Translations under genes and position numbers: made by a program | The notes under the pieces: generated by a model | What the model was told of the DNA's origin: nothing | Database searches by the model: none | The model's input: only the letters and a program-made list of their open reading frames with translations | Part shown: one piece after another, positions 34,646 to 43,866 of the stretch | Position numbering within the stretch: position 1 is the stretch's first letter | Layout of the letters: every line of letters begins with the position of its first letter | Assembly: GCF_013044515.1 (NCBI RefSeq) | Contig: NZ_JABEPR010000003.1 | Location: forward strand, 1 to 64,000 | Source: Sphingomonas sp. ID1715 | GTDB taxonomy: Bacteria > Pseudomonadota > Alphaproteobacteria > Sphingomonadales > Sphingomonadaceae | Direction: 5' to 3' | DNA length: 64,000 nt

Positions 34646-35386
34646 ATGGATAGACTGGTCTACACCGCCTATTCGGGCCTGCGCAGCCGCATGGCAGCGC
34701 AGGCCGCGATCGCCAACAACATGGCGAATGCGTCCACCGTCGGCTTCCGTGCCGATCAGATCGGCTTCGAGCAGCTGGCGCTGAAAGGCGGCGCGTTCGA
34801 AGCGCGTGCGCTGACCGCCGGCGAAGTGATCGACGCCGACCGCAAGAATGGCGCGGTCATCGGCACCGGCCGCGATCTCGACATCGCGATCGAAGGCAAT
34901 GACTGGCTGGCGGTCCAGGCCGCTGACGGCGAGGAAGCCTATACCCGCCGCGGCGACCTCAGCATCGCGCCTTCCGGGGTATTGCAGACCGGCGACGGCA
35001 TGCCCGTGATCGGCGGCAGCGGTCCCATCACCATCCCGCCCGCTGCCAAGGTGACGATCGGGCCCGACGGGTCGGTGCTGGTCGTGCCGCCCGGTGGCGA
35101 ACTCGACAAGCCGCAAGTCGTCGACAAGCTGAAGCTGGTCGACCCCAAGGGTAGCGAGACGGTCAAGGGCACCGACAACCTGCTGCGCGTGAAAGGCGGC
35201 GGCACGCTGCCCGAAAATCTCGACGCCAAGGTGCTGAGCGGCTCGCTCGAACAGTCGAACGTGAACATCACCGACACGCTGGTGCAGATGATCGAGAACC
35301 AGCGCTCCTACGAAGTGCAGGCGAAGTTGCTCTCCAGCGCCAAGGACATGGACGATGGCGGCGCATCAATCATGCGGCTGCCGTAA
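34646..35386 (+). CDS. flgF: Flagellar rod protein FlgF
   Basis: 246 residues starting MDRLVYTAYSGLRSRMAAQA, typical of FlgF, followed by ANNMANASTVGFRADQIGFE. The C-terminus has SNVNITDTLVQMIENQRSYE. Proximal rod component. Confidence 0.95.
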   Translation: MDRLVYTAYSGLRSRMAAQAAIANNMANASTVGFRADQIGFEQLALKGGAFEARALTAGEVIDADRKNGAVIGTGRDLDIAIEGNDWLAVQAADGEEAYTRRGDLSIAPSGVLQTGDGMPVIGGSGPITIPPAAKVTIGPDGSVLVVPPGGELDKPQVVDKLKLVDPKGSETVKGTDNLLRVKGGGTLPENLDAKVLSGSLEQSNVNITDTLVQMIENQRSYEVQAKLLSSAKDMDDGGASIMRLP

Positions 35387-35400
35387 CAAGGACCGATGAA

Positions 35401-36189
35401 ATGACCACTGCCGCGATGCACATCGCCCGCACGGGCCTCGACGCTCAAAACGAGCGGATGCGCGTGATCTCGAACAACCTGGCCAACGTCAACACGACCG
35501 GGTTCAAGCGCGACCGCGCCGCGTTCGAGACGCTCGCATACCAGACGGTCACCGCCAATGGCGCGCCGAGCACGTCCGAGACGAAATACGCGACCGGCAC
35601 CAACCTGGGCACCGGCGTGCGCATCCAGGGGACGGCGCGGATCGACACGCAAGGGTCGCTGCAGACGACCGGCAACTCGCTCGACCTCGCGCTGGACGGC
35701 AATGGCTATTTCCAGATCCAGCTGCCCGGCGGCCAGCTCGGCTATACCCGCGCCGGTAACTTCACCCGCTCGCCGGAAGGCCTGATGGTCACCAGCGAAG
35801 GTTATCAGGTGCAGCCGGGCATCACGATTCCCGAGGGTACGACGCAGATCACTGTCGGCGTCGACGGCACCGTCTCCGCGCAGGTGCAAGGCCAGACCGC
35901 GCCGACGGAAGTCGGCCAGCTGCAGGTCGCCACGTTCCAGAATCCCGCCGGACTGCAGCCGATGGGCAGCAACTTCCTGATCGAGACGGCCGCCAGCGGC
36001 GCCGCCAACCTCGGCACCGCCGGCGTCGAAGGCCGCGGCAATATCCGCCAGGGGATGCTCGAAGGTTCGAACGTCAATGTCGTCGAAGAGCTGGTCGACA
36101 TGATCGAGACCCAGCGCGCCTATGAGGTCAACTCCAAGATGATCTCGGCCACCGACCAGATGCTGCAATATGCCAACCAGAACCTGTAA
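35401..36189 (+). CDS. flgG: Flagellar distal rod protein FlgG
   Basis: 262 residues, standard length. Starts MTTAAMHIARTGLDAQNERM and contains VISNNLANVNTTGFKRDRAA and the C-terminal SNVNVVEELVDMIETQRAYE. Its stop is two bases before the flgH ATG. Confidence 0.97.
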   Translation: MTTAAMHIARTGLDAQNERMRVISNNLANVNTTGFKRDRAAFETLAYQTVTANGAPSTSETKYATGTNLGTGVRIQGTARIDTQGSLQTTGNSLDLALDGNGYFQIQLPGGQLGYTRAGNFTRSPEGLMVTSEGYQVQPGITIPEGTTQITVGVDGTVSAQVQGQTAPTEVGQLQVATFQNPAGLQPMGSNFLIETAASGAANLGTAGVEGRGNIRQGMLEGSNVNVVEELVDMIETQRAYEVNSKMISATDQMLQYANQNL

Positions 36190-36190
36190 G

Positions 36191-36895
36191 ATGCGGGCCA
36201 AGGCTTCTCTGTGCTCCGGCGCAGGCCGGAGCGCTGCTCGCAAGGCTCCGGCCTTCGCCGGAGCACTGCTGGTGCTTTTCGCCTCCCCGGCACTGGCGAA
36301 GAAGGAGCCGAAGATCGACTATGCGCCGATGCCGCCGGTCTATGTGCCGCCGCCGCCGGCCAATGGGTCCATCTTCCAGGCGAGCCAGGGCTATGCCGCC
36401 CTCGTCGAAGGACCGCGCGCGCGTCGCGTCGGCGATCCGCTGACCATCGTGCTGACCGAACGTACGGTCGCGCAGAAGGACGTCTCGTCCAAATCCGGTC
36501 GCGACGGCAATATTGGCCTGACGCCGCCCAGCATGGGCCCCCTGTCGCTGTTCGATCCGGCCGAAGCGGCGGCGAGCGGCACGCAGAAGTTCAACGGCAA
36601 CGGCACCGCGACGCAGTCGAACAGCCTGTCGGGCGAAGTCAGCGTGACCGTGGCGGAAGTGTTTCCCAACGGCACGATGATGGTCCGCGGCCAGAAAAGG
36701 CTGACCCTCAATCGCGGGGACGAATGGGTGCAGATCTCCGGCATCGTTCGCATCGCCGATATCGACTTCAACAACCGCGTGCTCTCCACGCGCGTCGCAG
36801 ACGCCCGGATCACCTATACCGGCCGCGGCGACATCCAGCGGCAGAGCCGTCCGGGCTGGCTGCAGCGCTTCTTCTCGCTCGTGAGTCCCTTCTGA
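36191..36895 (+). CDS. flgH: Flagellar L-ring protein FlgH, unusual signal peptide
   Basis: 234 residues. The mature part is clearly FlgH: NGSIFQASQGYAALVEGPRA, VGDPLTIVLTERT and IVRIADIDFNNRVLSTRVAD. The signal peptide ends ASPALA at residue 36 with no cysteine at the cleavage site; the only N-terminal Cys (residue 8) lies before the hydrophobic core. FlgH is normally an outer-membrane lipoprotein, so this one is probably not lipidated. Residues about 7-26 are encoded by a REP-like palindrome. The stop overlaps flgI. Confidence 0.92.
   Translation: MRAKASLCSGAGRSAARKAPAFAGALLVLFASPALAKKEPKIDYAPMPPVYVPPPPANGSIFQASQGYAALVEGPRARRVGDPLTIVLTERTVAQKDVSSKSGRDGNIGLTPPSMGPLSLFDPAEAAASGTQKFNGNGTATQSNSLSGEVSVTVAEVFPNGTMMVRGQKRLTLNRGDEWVQISGIVRIADIDFNNRVLSTRVADARITYTGRGDIQRQSRPGWLQRFFSLVSPF
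36211..36266. repeat. REP-like bi-hairpin element inside flgH
   Basis: GTGCTCCGGCG (36211-36221) pairs with CGCCGGAGCAC (36256-36266). Each half is a hairpin (GCTCCGGC/GCCGGAGC with GCAG and CTTC-type loops). The layout equals the intergenic copies near 26404, but here it is translated as part of the FlgH signal peptide. Confidence 0.75.
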
Positions 36896-37983
36896 TGATC
36901 CGCTTCTTCATCGCCTTCCTGGCCCTGATCGCCGCGCCGGTTTCCGCCGAGCGCATCAAGGATCTCGGCGCCTTCGCCGGCGTGCGGCCGAACCAGCTGG
37001 TCGGCTATGGCATCGTCGTCGGCCTCGCTGGCACCGGCGACGACAATCTCGAATATACCGTCCAGTCGATGAAGGGCGTGACCTCGCGCTTCGGCATCAA
37101 CCTGCCCGCGGGCATCAACCCCGGCCTGAAGAACGCCGCGGCGGTGATGGTCACCGCCGAACTGCCCGCCTTCGCCAAGCCCGGCCAGCGGATCGATGTC
37201 ACCGTGTCGGCGATCGGCAAGGCCAAGTCGTTGCGCGGCGGCAGCCTGCTGCTCGTGCCGCTGCAGGGTGCGGACGGCAACATCTATGCAATGGCGCAGG
37301 GCTCGCTCGCCGTCGGCGGCCTGGGCGTCGAAGGCGCGGACGGGTCGAAGCTGACGGTCAACGTGCCCTCCTCCGGCCGCATCCCCGATGGCGCGACGGT
37401 CGAACGTGCGGTCGAGACTGGCTTCGCGACGGCCGAGGACTTGCGCTTCAATCTCGCCAAGGCCGATTTCACCACGGCCGAGAATGTCTCCGAAGCGATC
37501 AACAAGCGGTTCGGCGCCGGCACCGCGCGGCCGCTCGACGCAGTATCGATCGCGATCAAGGCGCCGCAGGGCGCCGAAGTGCGTACCGCGCTGATGAGCG
37601 AAGTGCAGAATCTCGCCGTGGTCGCCGCCGAGCCCGCCGCCAAGGTGATCGTCAATGCTCGCACCGGCACGGTCGTGATCAACTCGGCCGTGCGTGTCGG
37701 TCCGGCTGCCGTGACGCATGGCCGGTTGACCGTGCGTATCGACGAAGCGCCGCGCGTCTCCCAGCCCGCGCCCTTCTCGAACGGCCAGACCGCCGTCGAG
37801 CAGCGCAGCAACGTGCAGGTGGAAGAGCAGGCGAACCCGATGTTCATGCTCGACCCCGGCCCGAAGCTCGCCGACATCGTCAAGGCGGTGAACGGCATCG
37901 GCGCGAGCCCCGCCGACCTGGTCGCGATCCTCGAGGCGCTGAAGGAAGCGGGCGCGCTGAAGGCGGAGCTGATCGTCCTGTGA
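36895..37983 (+). CDS. flgI: Flagellar P-ring protein FlgI
   Basis: 362 residues with a short signal peptide (cut near VSA, residue 18). RIKDLGAFAGVRPNQLVGYG and LVVGLAGTGD-type segments (here IVVGLAGTGDDN) are diagnostic. C-terminal GIGASPADLVAILEALKEAG ends the family domain. Start overlaps flgH by one base; stop overlaps flgJ. Confidence 0.97.
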   Translation: MIRFFIAFLALIAAPVSAERIKDLGAFAGVRPNQLVGYGIVVGLAGTGDDNLEYTVQSMKGVTSRFGINLPAGINPGLKNAAAVMVTAELPAFAKPGQRIDVTVSAIGKAKSLRGGSLLLVPLQGADGNIYAMAQGSLAVGGLGVEGADGSKLTVNVPSSGRIPDGATVERAVETGFATAEDLRFNLAKADFTTAENVSEAINKRFGAGTARPLDAVSIAIKAPQGAEVRTALMSEVQNLAVVAAEPAAKVIVNARTGTVVINSAVRVGPAAVTHGRLTVRIDEAPRVSQPAPFSNGQTAVEQRSNVQVEEQANPMFMLDPGPKLADIVKAVNGIGASPADLVAILEALKEAGALKAELIVL

Positions 37984-38303
37984 ACCCCGTCTCCGCCTCC
38001 AAACCGCCGGTCGCCGGCAGCCCCAGCGTCTCCGCCGACACCAGCCGGCTGGCGACCAAGGAGAACCTGGCCAAGGCGGCGCAGCAGTTCGAGGCTTTGT
38101 TCATCCACCAGATGCTGAAGTCGGCACGAGCCGCCAAGCTGGACGACGGATTGTTCGACAGCGAGGCCCTTAACCAATTTCAGGACATGCAGGACGCTAA
38201 GCTTTCGGAAACCATGGCCGTCCATACGCCCATGGGCATTGGCAAGGCTTTGACCGAGTTCCTGGCGCGCAACCGCCCGGACCTGAAGGGCGGAGACAAG
38301 TAA
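37980..38303 (+). CDS. flgJ: Rod-binding protein FlgJ, short form
   Basis: 107 residues, GTG start at 37980. AAQQFEALFIHQMLKSARAA is the rod-binding motif. The C-terminal muramidase domain of enterobacterial FlgJ is absent, as usual in Alphaproteobacteria, so peptidoglycan hydrolysis must come from another enzyme. Adjacent to flgK with no gap. Confidence 0.93.
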   Translation: MNPVSASKPPVAGSPSVSADTSRLATKENLAKAAQQFEALFIHQMLKSARAAKLDDGLFDSEALNQFQDMQDAKLSETMAVHTPMGIGKALTEFLARNRPDLKGGDK

Positions 38304-39908
38304 ATGAGCGATCTGCTCTCGATCGGGTCTACGGGCGTACGGGCATATCAGCTCGCGATGAACGTGGTCGGCGAGAACATCGCCAATGCGACGACCAAGG
38401 GCTATGCCCGGCGCAGCCCGGCGCTGACCGAGCTGTCGGCCGGCGCCGGCTCCTACATCCTGCTCAACAATCTGAACATCGGCCAGGGCGTGGTCGCGGG
38501 CGGCGTGGCGCGGCAATGGGACGAGTTCCGCGCGGCCGACGTGCGCACCGGCACCTCCGAAGCGAGCCGCACCGGATCGACGATGGTCTGGCTCGACCGC
38601 ATGGAAAAGCTGTTGAGCGGCACGAACATCTCGGGCTCGCTTACCCGCTTCTTCAACGCCGCCGATGGGATTGCCGCCGACCCGACCGGTATCGCACCGC
38701 GTACGGCGATGCTCGACGCGGCCGGCGGCGTCGCGGCCGCCTTTACCGCCACTGCTGAAGGCCTTGCCACGATCGACAAGGATTTGCGCGCTTCGGCGCT
38801 GCAGGCGGTGGATCAGCTGAGCGGTTTTGCCGCCGGCCTTGCGGAAGCCAATGTCGGCCTCGCCCGCGTGCGTCCGGGCAGCAACGAACAGGCGCAGCTG
38901 CTGGATCAGCGCGACCGCATGATCGACGAGATCAGCGCGCTCGGCTCGGTTCATGTCTCGTTCGACGAAAAGGGCGTCGCGACCGTCCGCATCAACGACA
39001 GCTCCGGCCCGGTGCTCGTCCAGGGTGCGAACACGCGCAAGATCGGCGCCGAGTTCAATGCGTCCGGCACGCTCGGCATGGTGTTCGACCCGATCTATGC
39101 ACCGGAAGCCTTCTCGTTCCGGAGCGGCGCGATCGCCGGCTTTGCCGAGGCGAATGCGCGGTTGACCGACATGCGCACGCAGATCGCCGATCTGGCGACG
39201 GCGGTCGCCGACGGCGTCAATCAGGTCCAGGCGGCCGGCGTCGATCTGAACGGCGCGCCGGGTGCGGCGCTGTTCGATGCGAGCGCGGGCGGCGGGATCC
39301 TCTCGGTCACCACCGCCGGCGCCCGCCAGATCGCGGCGGCCCGACCCTGGACCGTCAGCGGTGCGGCCGGAAATGGCGGCAGCGCCGCTCTCCAGGCGGC
39401 GACGGCGCCCAGCGGCACTCCGCTCGCTTCCACCCGGCTCACGGTCAGCGGCGGCGTGCTGACCGCGCTCGACCCGGTGACCAACAGCGTGATCGGCACC
39501 GCACCCTATACGCCCGGAACGCCGGTGACGCTCGCCGGACTGTCGCTGACCGTCTCGGGCACGGCCGTCGATGGCGACAGCTTCACCGTCGCCGCGACCC
39601 GGCCCGGCAGCCGCGACAATGGCAATCTCGCCGGCTTTGCGGCGCTGCGCTCTGGCGCGCGCTACGAAGGCCAGGCGAATGATCTGGTGAACGCCAACGC
39701 GTCGGCGCTGGCGGCGAAGAAGCAGGTTGCCGAAGCGCAGAACGTCATCCTTGAAGGCGCTCTCGCCGCGCGCGACGCGGTTTCCGGGGTCAACCTCGAC
39801 AATGAGGCGGTCGAACTGATGCGCTTCCAGCAGGCTTATTCGGCGTCGAGCCGCATCATTCAGGTCGCGCGCGACACATTCGACTCGCTCCTCCAGGCGG
39901 TGAGCTAA
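38304..39908 (+). CDS. flgK: Hook-filament junction protein FlgK (HAP1)
   Basis: 534 residues. N-terminal GVRAYQLAMNVVGENIANAT followed by TKGYARRSP; C-terminal GVNLDNEAVELMRFQQAYSA is the FlgK signature. The middle carries Ala/Gly/Thr-rich surface domains. Located between flgJ and flgL as in most flg operons. Confidence 0.95.
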   Translation: MSDLLSIGSTGVRAYQLAMNVVGENIANATTKGYARRSPALTELSAGAGSYILLNNLNIGQGVVAGGVARQWDEFRAADVRTGTSEASRTGSTMVWLDRMEKLLSGTNISGSLTRFFNAADGIAADPTGIAPRTAMLDAAGGVAAAFTATAEGLATIDKDLRASALQAVDQLSGFAAGLAEANVGLARVRPGSNEQAQLLDQRDRMIDEISALGSVHVSFDEKGVATVRINDSSGPVLVQGANTRKIGAEFNASGTLGMVFDPIYAPEAFSFRSGAIAGFAEANARLTDMRTQIADLATAVADGVNQVQAAGVDLNGAPGAALFDASAGGGILSVTTAGARQIAAARPWTVSGAAGNGGSAALQAATAPSGTPLASTRLTVSGGVLTALDPVTNSVIGTAPYTPGTPVTLAGLSLTVSGTAVDGDSFTVAATRPGSRDNGNLAGFAALRSGARYEGQANDLVNANASALAAKKQVAEAQNVILEGALAARDAVSGVNLDNEAVELMRFQQAYSASSRIIQVARDTFDSLLQAVS

Positions 39909-39912
39909 GACC

Positions 39913-40839
39913 ATGCAGATCGGCACCGGCTACTTTTTCGACTCGCGCAATCGGCAGATGAGTGCGCTGAACCTCAATGCCGCCCGGCTGCAGGAGCAGA
40001 TCGCGACCGGCAAGCGCCTGTCCGCGCCGTCGGACGACCCGGTCACGTCCGGCCGGCTCGCCCGGCTCGGCATCACCCAGGCCGATCAGGGGCAATATGC
40101 GTCGAACGTGAAGCTGGCCCAGTCGCTGCTCGCCCAGTCCGACAATGCACTGGAGAGCATCGCCAACAATCTGCAGCGGGCGCAGGAACTGGCCGTTCGT
40201 GCGAACAACGACACGCTGAACGACAGCAATCGCGCCGCGATCGGCAAGGAACTGGAGGCGATCCTTGAGGATCTCTACAGCCTCGCGAACTCGACCGACT
40301 TGCGTGGCGAGCCCCTGTTCGGCGGCAGCACGAGCGGCCAAGCCTATGTGCGCGCGCCTGACGGCAGCATCGCCTTTGCCGGTTCCGGTGAAGCGCCCGG
40401 CGTGCCCATCGGCACCGGCGTGTCGATCCAGGCGACCGACAGCGGCCCCCGCCTGTTCGAAGGCTTGACTGTCGGCGGTGCGGCCACCGACATGTTCAAG
40501 ATCGTGGGTGATCTCGCCAAGGCGCTGGCGCCCGGTGGCAGCCCCGACAAGGCCGCGCTCAAGCAGGCGCTCGCCGCCGGCACCGAAGGGCTGAGCAAGG
40601 CTGCCGACAAGGTCTATGCCGGCCGAGCCTCGATCGGCGCGCGCGCTGCGCGGCTCGATATCGAGGCCGAGCGTCTCGCCCAGGCGAAAACGGATACCGA
40701 ACTGGAACGTGCCGGACTGGAGGGCACCGATATCCAGGCCAACGTCATTGAGCTGCAGAAGACGATGCTCGCCCTTGAAGCCAGCCAGGCGAGCTTTTCC
40801 AAGCTGAGCCAGCTGAGCCTGTTCGACTATATCCGCTGA
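39913..40839 (+). CDS. flgL: Hook-filament junction protein FlgL (HAP3)
   Basis: 308 residues. Flagellin-type N-terminus MQIGTGYFFDSRNRQMSALN with LQEQIATGKRLSAPSDDPVT. C-terminal IELQKTMLALEASQASFSKL matches FlgL. Last hook gene before motAB; 157 bases follow without a gene. Confidence 0.94.
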   Translation: MQIGTGYFFDSRNRQMSALNLNAARLQEQIATGKRLSAPSDDPVTSGRLARLGITQADQGQYASNVKLAQSLLAQSDNALESIANNLQRAQELAVRANNDTLNDSNRAAIGKELEAILEDLYSLANSTDLRGEPLFGGSTSGQAYVRAPDGSIAFAGSGEAPGVPIGTGVSIQATDSGPRLFEGLTVGGAATDMFKIVGDLAKALAPGGSPDKAALKQALAAGTEGLSKAADKVYAGRASIGARAARLDIEAERLAQAKTDTELERAGLEGTDIQANVIELQKTMLALEASQASFSKLSQLSLFDYIR

Positions 40840-40996
40840 TCCCGCGCGCTTACGCATGAGGGGGCCAAGCCGGGAATCCGCAGATTACCGCCACTTTAAC
40901 CACAGTTATTCCTCAAGATTGCACGGCTAATGCCGTCTTAGGGATCAGGCGCGGGCGGGTCCGCGGCGGCGTAAAGGTGGAGGCGGCGAGAGCCCG

Positions 40997-41860
40997 ATGT
41001 TTCCTGTAATCGGTCTGGTCGTCCTCATCGCAATGGTGTTCGGCGGATTCGCGATCACCGGCGGCGCGCTTGGACCCGTGCTGCACGCCCTGCCGCACGA
41101 GATGCTGATCATCGGCGGTGCCGCCGTCGGCGCGCTGATCATCGGCAATTCGGGCAAGCAGCTGAAGGCGCTGGGCGGCGGCCTGGGCAAGGCGTTCAAG
41201 GGTCCGACCTACAAAAAGCAGGATTTCCTCGACGTCATCTTCCTCGTCTCGCGGCTGATGAAGATGCTGCGTGTCGAAGGACCGATCGCGCTCGAGCCCC
41301 ATGTCGAGGATCCGAAATCGAGCGCGGTGTTCGCCGAATATCCCAAGCTGCTGAAGGACTCGGCGCTCATTCATCTGATCGCCGACACGCTGCGGCTGGT
41401 CGTCGTCTCGTCCGGCACGCTCGACGTGCACGCGGTCGAGGAGGTCGTCGACAACTCGATCAAGACGCATCACCACGAGACCATGGGCCCCGCTCACCAG
41501 CTGCAGACGCTGGCGGATGCGCTGCCCGCGCTCGGCATCGTCGCGGCGGTGCTGGGCGTCGTGAAGACAATGGGCTCGATCGACAAACCACCGGCGATCC
41601 TGGGCGGCATGATCGGCTCGGCGCTGGTCGGCACCTTCCTGGGCGTGCTGCTCGCCTATGGCATTGTCGCGCCGCTCGCCGCGCGCCTGAAGCATGTGAT
41701 GGAAGAGGATGCAGCCATCTACCAGACCGTCAAGCAGATCATCATCGCGTCGCTGCACGGTCATCCGCAGCCGCTGGTGATCGAAGCCGCGCGGTCCGGC
41801 ATCGCCCATGCGATGCAGCCGAGCTTCGCCGAAGTGTTCGACGGCCTGCGCGGCAAGTAA
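40997..41860 (+). CDS. motA: Flagellar motor stator protein MotA
   Basis: 287 residues, four transmembrane helices (about 1-20, 33-52, 170-190, 202-225). PALGIVAAVLGVVKTMGSID and GSALVGTFLGVLLAYGIVAP are the channel helices. ATG 40997. The 40840-40996 gap before it holds no recognised promoter, although an independent transcript is possible. Followed two bases later by motB. Confidence 0.96.
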   Translation: MFPVIGLVVLIAMVFGGFAITGGALGPVLHALPHEMLIIGGAAVGALIIGNSGKQLKALGGGLGKAFKGPTYKKQDFLDVIFLVSRLMKMLRVEGPIALEPHVEDPKSSAVFAEYPKLLKDSALIHLIADTLRLVVVSSGTLDVHAVEEVVDNSIKTHHHETMGPAHQLQTLADALPALGIVAAVLGVVKTMGSIDKPPAILGGMIGSALVGTFLGVLLAYGIVAPLAARLKHVMEEDAAIYQTVKQIIIASLHGHPQPLVIEAARSGIAHAMQPSFAEVFDGLRGK

Positions 41861-41861
41861 G

Positions 41862-42746
41862 ATGGCGAAGCGCGCGACCATCCCGGCGCGGCCCGGATCC
41901 AACGAGCCGCCCAAGATCATCGTCAAGAAGATCGTCGAAGGCGAGCACGGCCATCATGGCGGCGCCTGGAAGGTCGCCTATGCCGATTTCGTGACGGCGA
42001 TGATGGCGTTTTTCCTGCTGATGTGGCTACTCGGCGCCACCACCGAAAAGCAGCGCAAGTCGATCGCCGACTATTTCTCGCCGACCCTGGTCGAAACCAA
42101 GCGCGAAAGCGCGGGCAGCAACGGTCTGCTCGGCGGATCGTCGCTCACCGACCGGGACGCCTATCCCCACAAGGCGTCGCAGACGGGCACCCGCGCGCTC
42201 ACGGTCCCGCTCGACGCCCAGGGTGGACCGGATTCCGGTGGCGGCAGCCAGTTGCGTCGCGAGGACATTCAGCGTTTCAACCATGTGCGGCAGCGGCTGA
42301 CGTCCCAGCTGGACACGGTGAAGTTCAAGAAGCTGCGCAACCATGTCCGTTTCGTGCCGACTCGGGACGGGCTGCGCATCGACCTGATCGACAATGCAGA
42401 CTATTCGATGTTCGCGCTCGGCACGACGACGCTGAACGGTGAAGCGGCCGAGCTGATCGGCACGGTCGCCGAAGCGGTCAAGGGCATGCCGAACCAGCTC
42501 TCCATCCGGGGCCATACCGACAGCCTGCCTTATGGCGACCCGCGCGCGATGAACAACTGGATGCTGTCGAGCGGCCGTGCCGAGGCCACGCGGCGCAAGC
42601 TGGCCATGGGCGGAATCGTCGAACGCCGTTTCGAACGGATCGAGGGTGTTGCCGACCGCGACCCGTTCATCGAGAAGGATCCGGCCGACCCGCGCAACCG
42701 TCGTGTGTCGATCACCCTGCTCTACCGCGGCGTCTCCGGCCGATAA
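41862..42746 (+). CDS. motB: Flagellar motor stator protein MotB
   Basis: 294 residues. VAYADFVTAMMAFFLLMWLL is the single membrane helix with the essential Asp in YADF. The OmpA-like peptidoglycan-binding domain has SIRGHTDSLPYGDPRAMNNW and NRRVSITLLYR. Full length, unlike the short MotB-like protein at 30.5 kb. ATG 41862. Confidence 0.96.
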   Translation: MAKRATIPARPGSNEPPKIIVKKIVEGEHGHHGGAWKVAYADFVTAMMAFFLLMWLLGATTEKQRKSIADYFSPTLVETKRESAGSNGLLGGSSLTDRDAYPHKASQTGTRALTVPLDAQGGPDSGGGSQLRREDIQRFNHVRQRLTSQLDTVKFKKLRNHVRFVPTRDGLRIDLIDNADYSMFALGTTTLNGEAAELIGTVAEAVKGMPNQLSIRGHTDSLPYGDPRAMNNWMLSSGRAEATRRKLAMGGIVERRFERIEGVADRDPFIEKDPADPRNRRVSITLLYRGVSGR

Positions 42747-42749
42747 GCA

Positions 42750-42778
42750 AAAGGCCGGAGCGTTTCCGCTCCGGCCTC
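42750..42778 (-). terminator. Bidirectional hairpin after motB
   Basis: AGGCCGGAGCG (42753-42763) pairs with CGCTCCGGCCT (42768-42778) around a TTTC loop. On the minus strand it is followed by TTTT, so it mainly terminates the gene ending at 42813, and likely motB too. Confidence 0.75.
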
Positions 42779-42812
42779 CGTCTCCCCGTTACGCCACCGG
42801 GGGAGAAACTGG

Positions 42813-43211
42813 TCAGCAGCGATTGCCGCTGCGTTCGATGGCGCGGCCGGCAAGGGCACCGGCGCCTGCGCCCACGATCGCTCCGGCCGTATCGTCGCCG
42901 CGACGACCCACGGCCGCGTCACCCAGCAGACCGCCGACAATGGCACCCAGGATGGTGCCGGTCGTGCCGTTGCTGCGGCAGCGGTAGCCGGACCCATTGC
43001 GGCCGTAATAATTGCGGCCGTCGCGGTAATAGCCGCGGTCACGGTAGGTCTGACCGTAATAGCGATCGGCCCGGCCGTAACGGTCGCCATAATAGCGGTC
43101 GGCGGCATAGCCGCGGCCATATTGGCCGCCGCCATAATATTGCGCCTGCGCCGGAACTGCCGTGACGGCAGTGGCTAGTGCGGCGCCGATGATTCCGATG
43201 GTCTTCAGCAT
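42813..43211 (-). CDS. Glycine-zipper envelope protein
   Basis: 132 residues with a signal peptide (to about AQA, residue 23), then a Tyr/Arg/Gly-rich stretch (YYGGGQYGRGYAADRYYGD type) and a C-terminal glycine-zipper hairpin (GTILGAIVGGLLGDAAVG and AGAIVGAGAGALAGRAIE). This is the 17-kDa-antigen/YmgG-like layout of outer-membrane-associated proteins. Function unknown. Confidence 0.8.
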   Translation of the reverse strand: MLKTIGIIGAALATAVTAVPAQAQYYGGGQYGRGYAADRYYGDRYGRADRYYGQTYRDRGYYRDGRNYYGRNGSGYRCRSNGTTGTILGAIVGGLLGDAAVGRRGDDTAGAIVGAGAGALAGRAIERSGNRC

Positions 43212-43329
43212 GACAGTGTCTCCTTTTGCCCCGTAAGAGCTTGGAGACGCTTTTGGCTGAACGGCCGTGATCCGGTGCTGAACGTGCGGGTTAGCTCCCG
43301 TTCAGGTTCGGTGTCCGTTCATGCCGCGA

Positions 43330-43785
43330 TCACTTGCTCTTACGGGCAATCACCCGGAGTTCGGTGATCCCCCGATCGGGAATGAGGCGCACGATCTCGA
43401 TAGCCGTCCAGGCGATGGCAGGCGGCTTCACAAACAGCTTCTTGACCGCGACGATCGCCGGCATTTGGCTCTGCAGGTCCGTGTGGAAGCTGGTCAGTTC
43501 CAGCACATCGTCCCAGCTCGCCCCGGCGCGTGCCAGTATTCCCGTGATTCGCTCGAAGGCGCGGGTGTAACTCGCCTCCAGCGTTTCGCCCTCGCGCTGC
43601 CCGGCAACGACACCCGAAAGATAGACCATGTCGCCGGAGACGACCGCATCGGCATAGCCCCAGTCTTCCTGGTTCTGCCGGCCCTGCGGATGCTCGGTCA
43701 TGATGACCTGCGCCTGCTGGCGCGTGCCGGCGGTCGCGGCAGATGACAATGCGGCGGCGGCGAGAAGCAGCGCACGAATCGACAT
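43330..43785 (-). CDS. Periplasmic RidA/YjgF family protein
   Basis: 151 residues. A signal peptide (about 1-19) is unusual for RidA, which is normally cytosolic. The domain has VYLSGVVAGQREGETLEASY and the trimer/active-site region TAIEIVRLIPDRGITELRVI, but the catalytic Arg of IPA-binding RidA is in a different context. Imine deaminase activity is therefore uncertain. Confidence 0.82.
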   Translation of the reverse strand: MSIRALLLAAAALSSAATAGTRQQAQVIMTEHPQGRQNQEDWGYADAVVSGDMVYLSGVVAGQREGETLEASYTRAFERITGILARAGASWDDVLELTSFHTDLQSQMPAIVAVKKLFVKPPAIAWTAIEIVRLIPDRGITELRVIARKSK

Positions 43786-43806
43786 GAGAGGCCCTCCCGA
43801 ACGACG

Positions 43807-43835
43807 AAAACCGGCCGGAACTGGGCTCCGGCCGG
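43807..43835 (-). terminator. Intrinsic terminator after rpmB
   Basis: CCGGCCGGA (43811-43819) pairs with TCCGGCCGG (43827-43835). Read on the minus strand the stem ends in TTTTCG. It lies 32 bases after the L28 stop. Confidence 0.82.
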
Positions 43836-43866
43836 CTTTGGCGTCTAGCAGAGAAGAAGCTGGCGC

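Noticed and set aside
37284-39926. 880-codon minus-strand frame
   Set aside because: Antisense shadow of flgI, flgJ and flgK, which are all intact and recognised.
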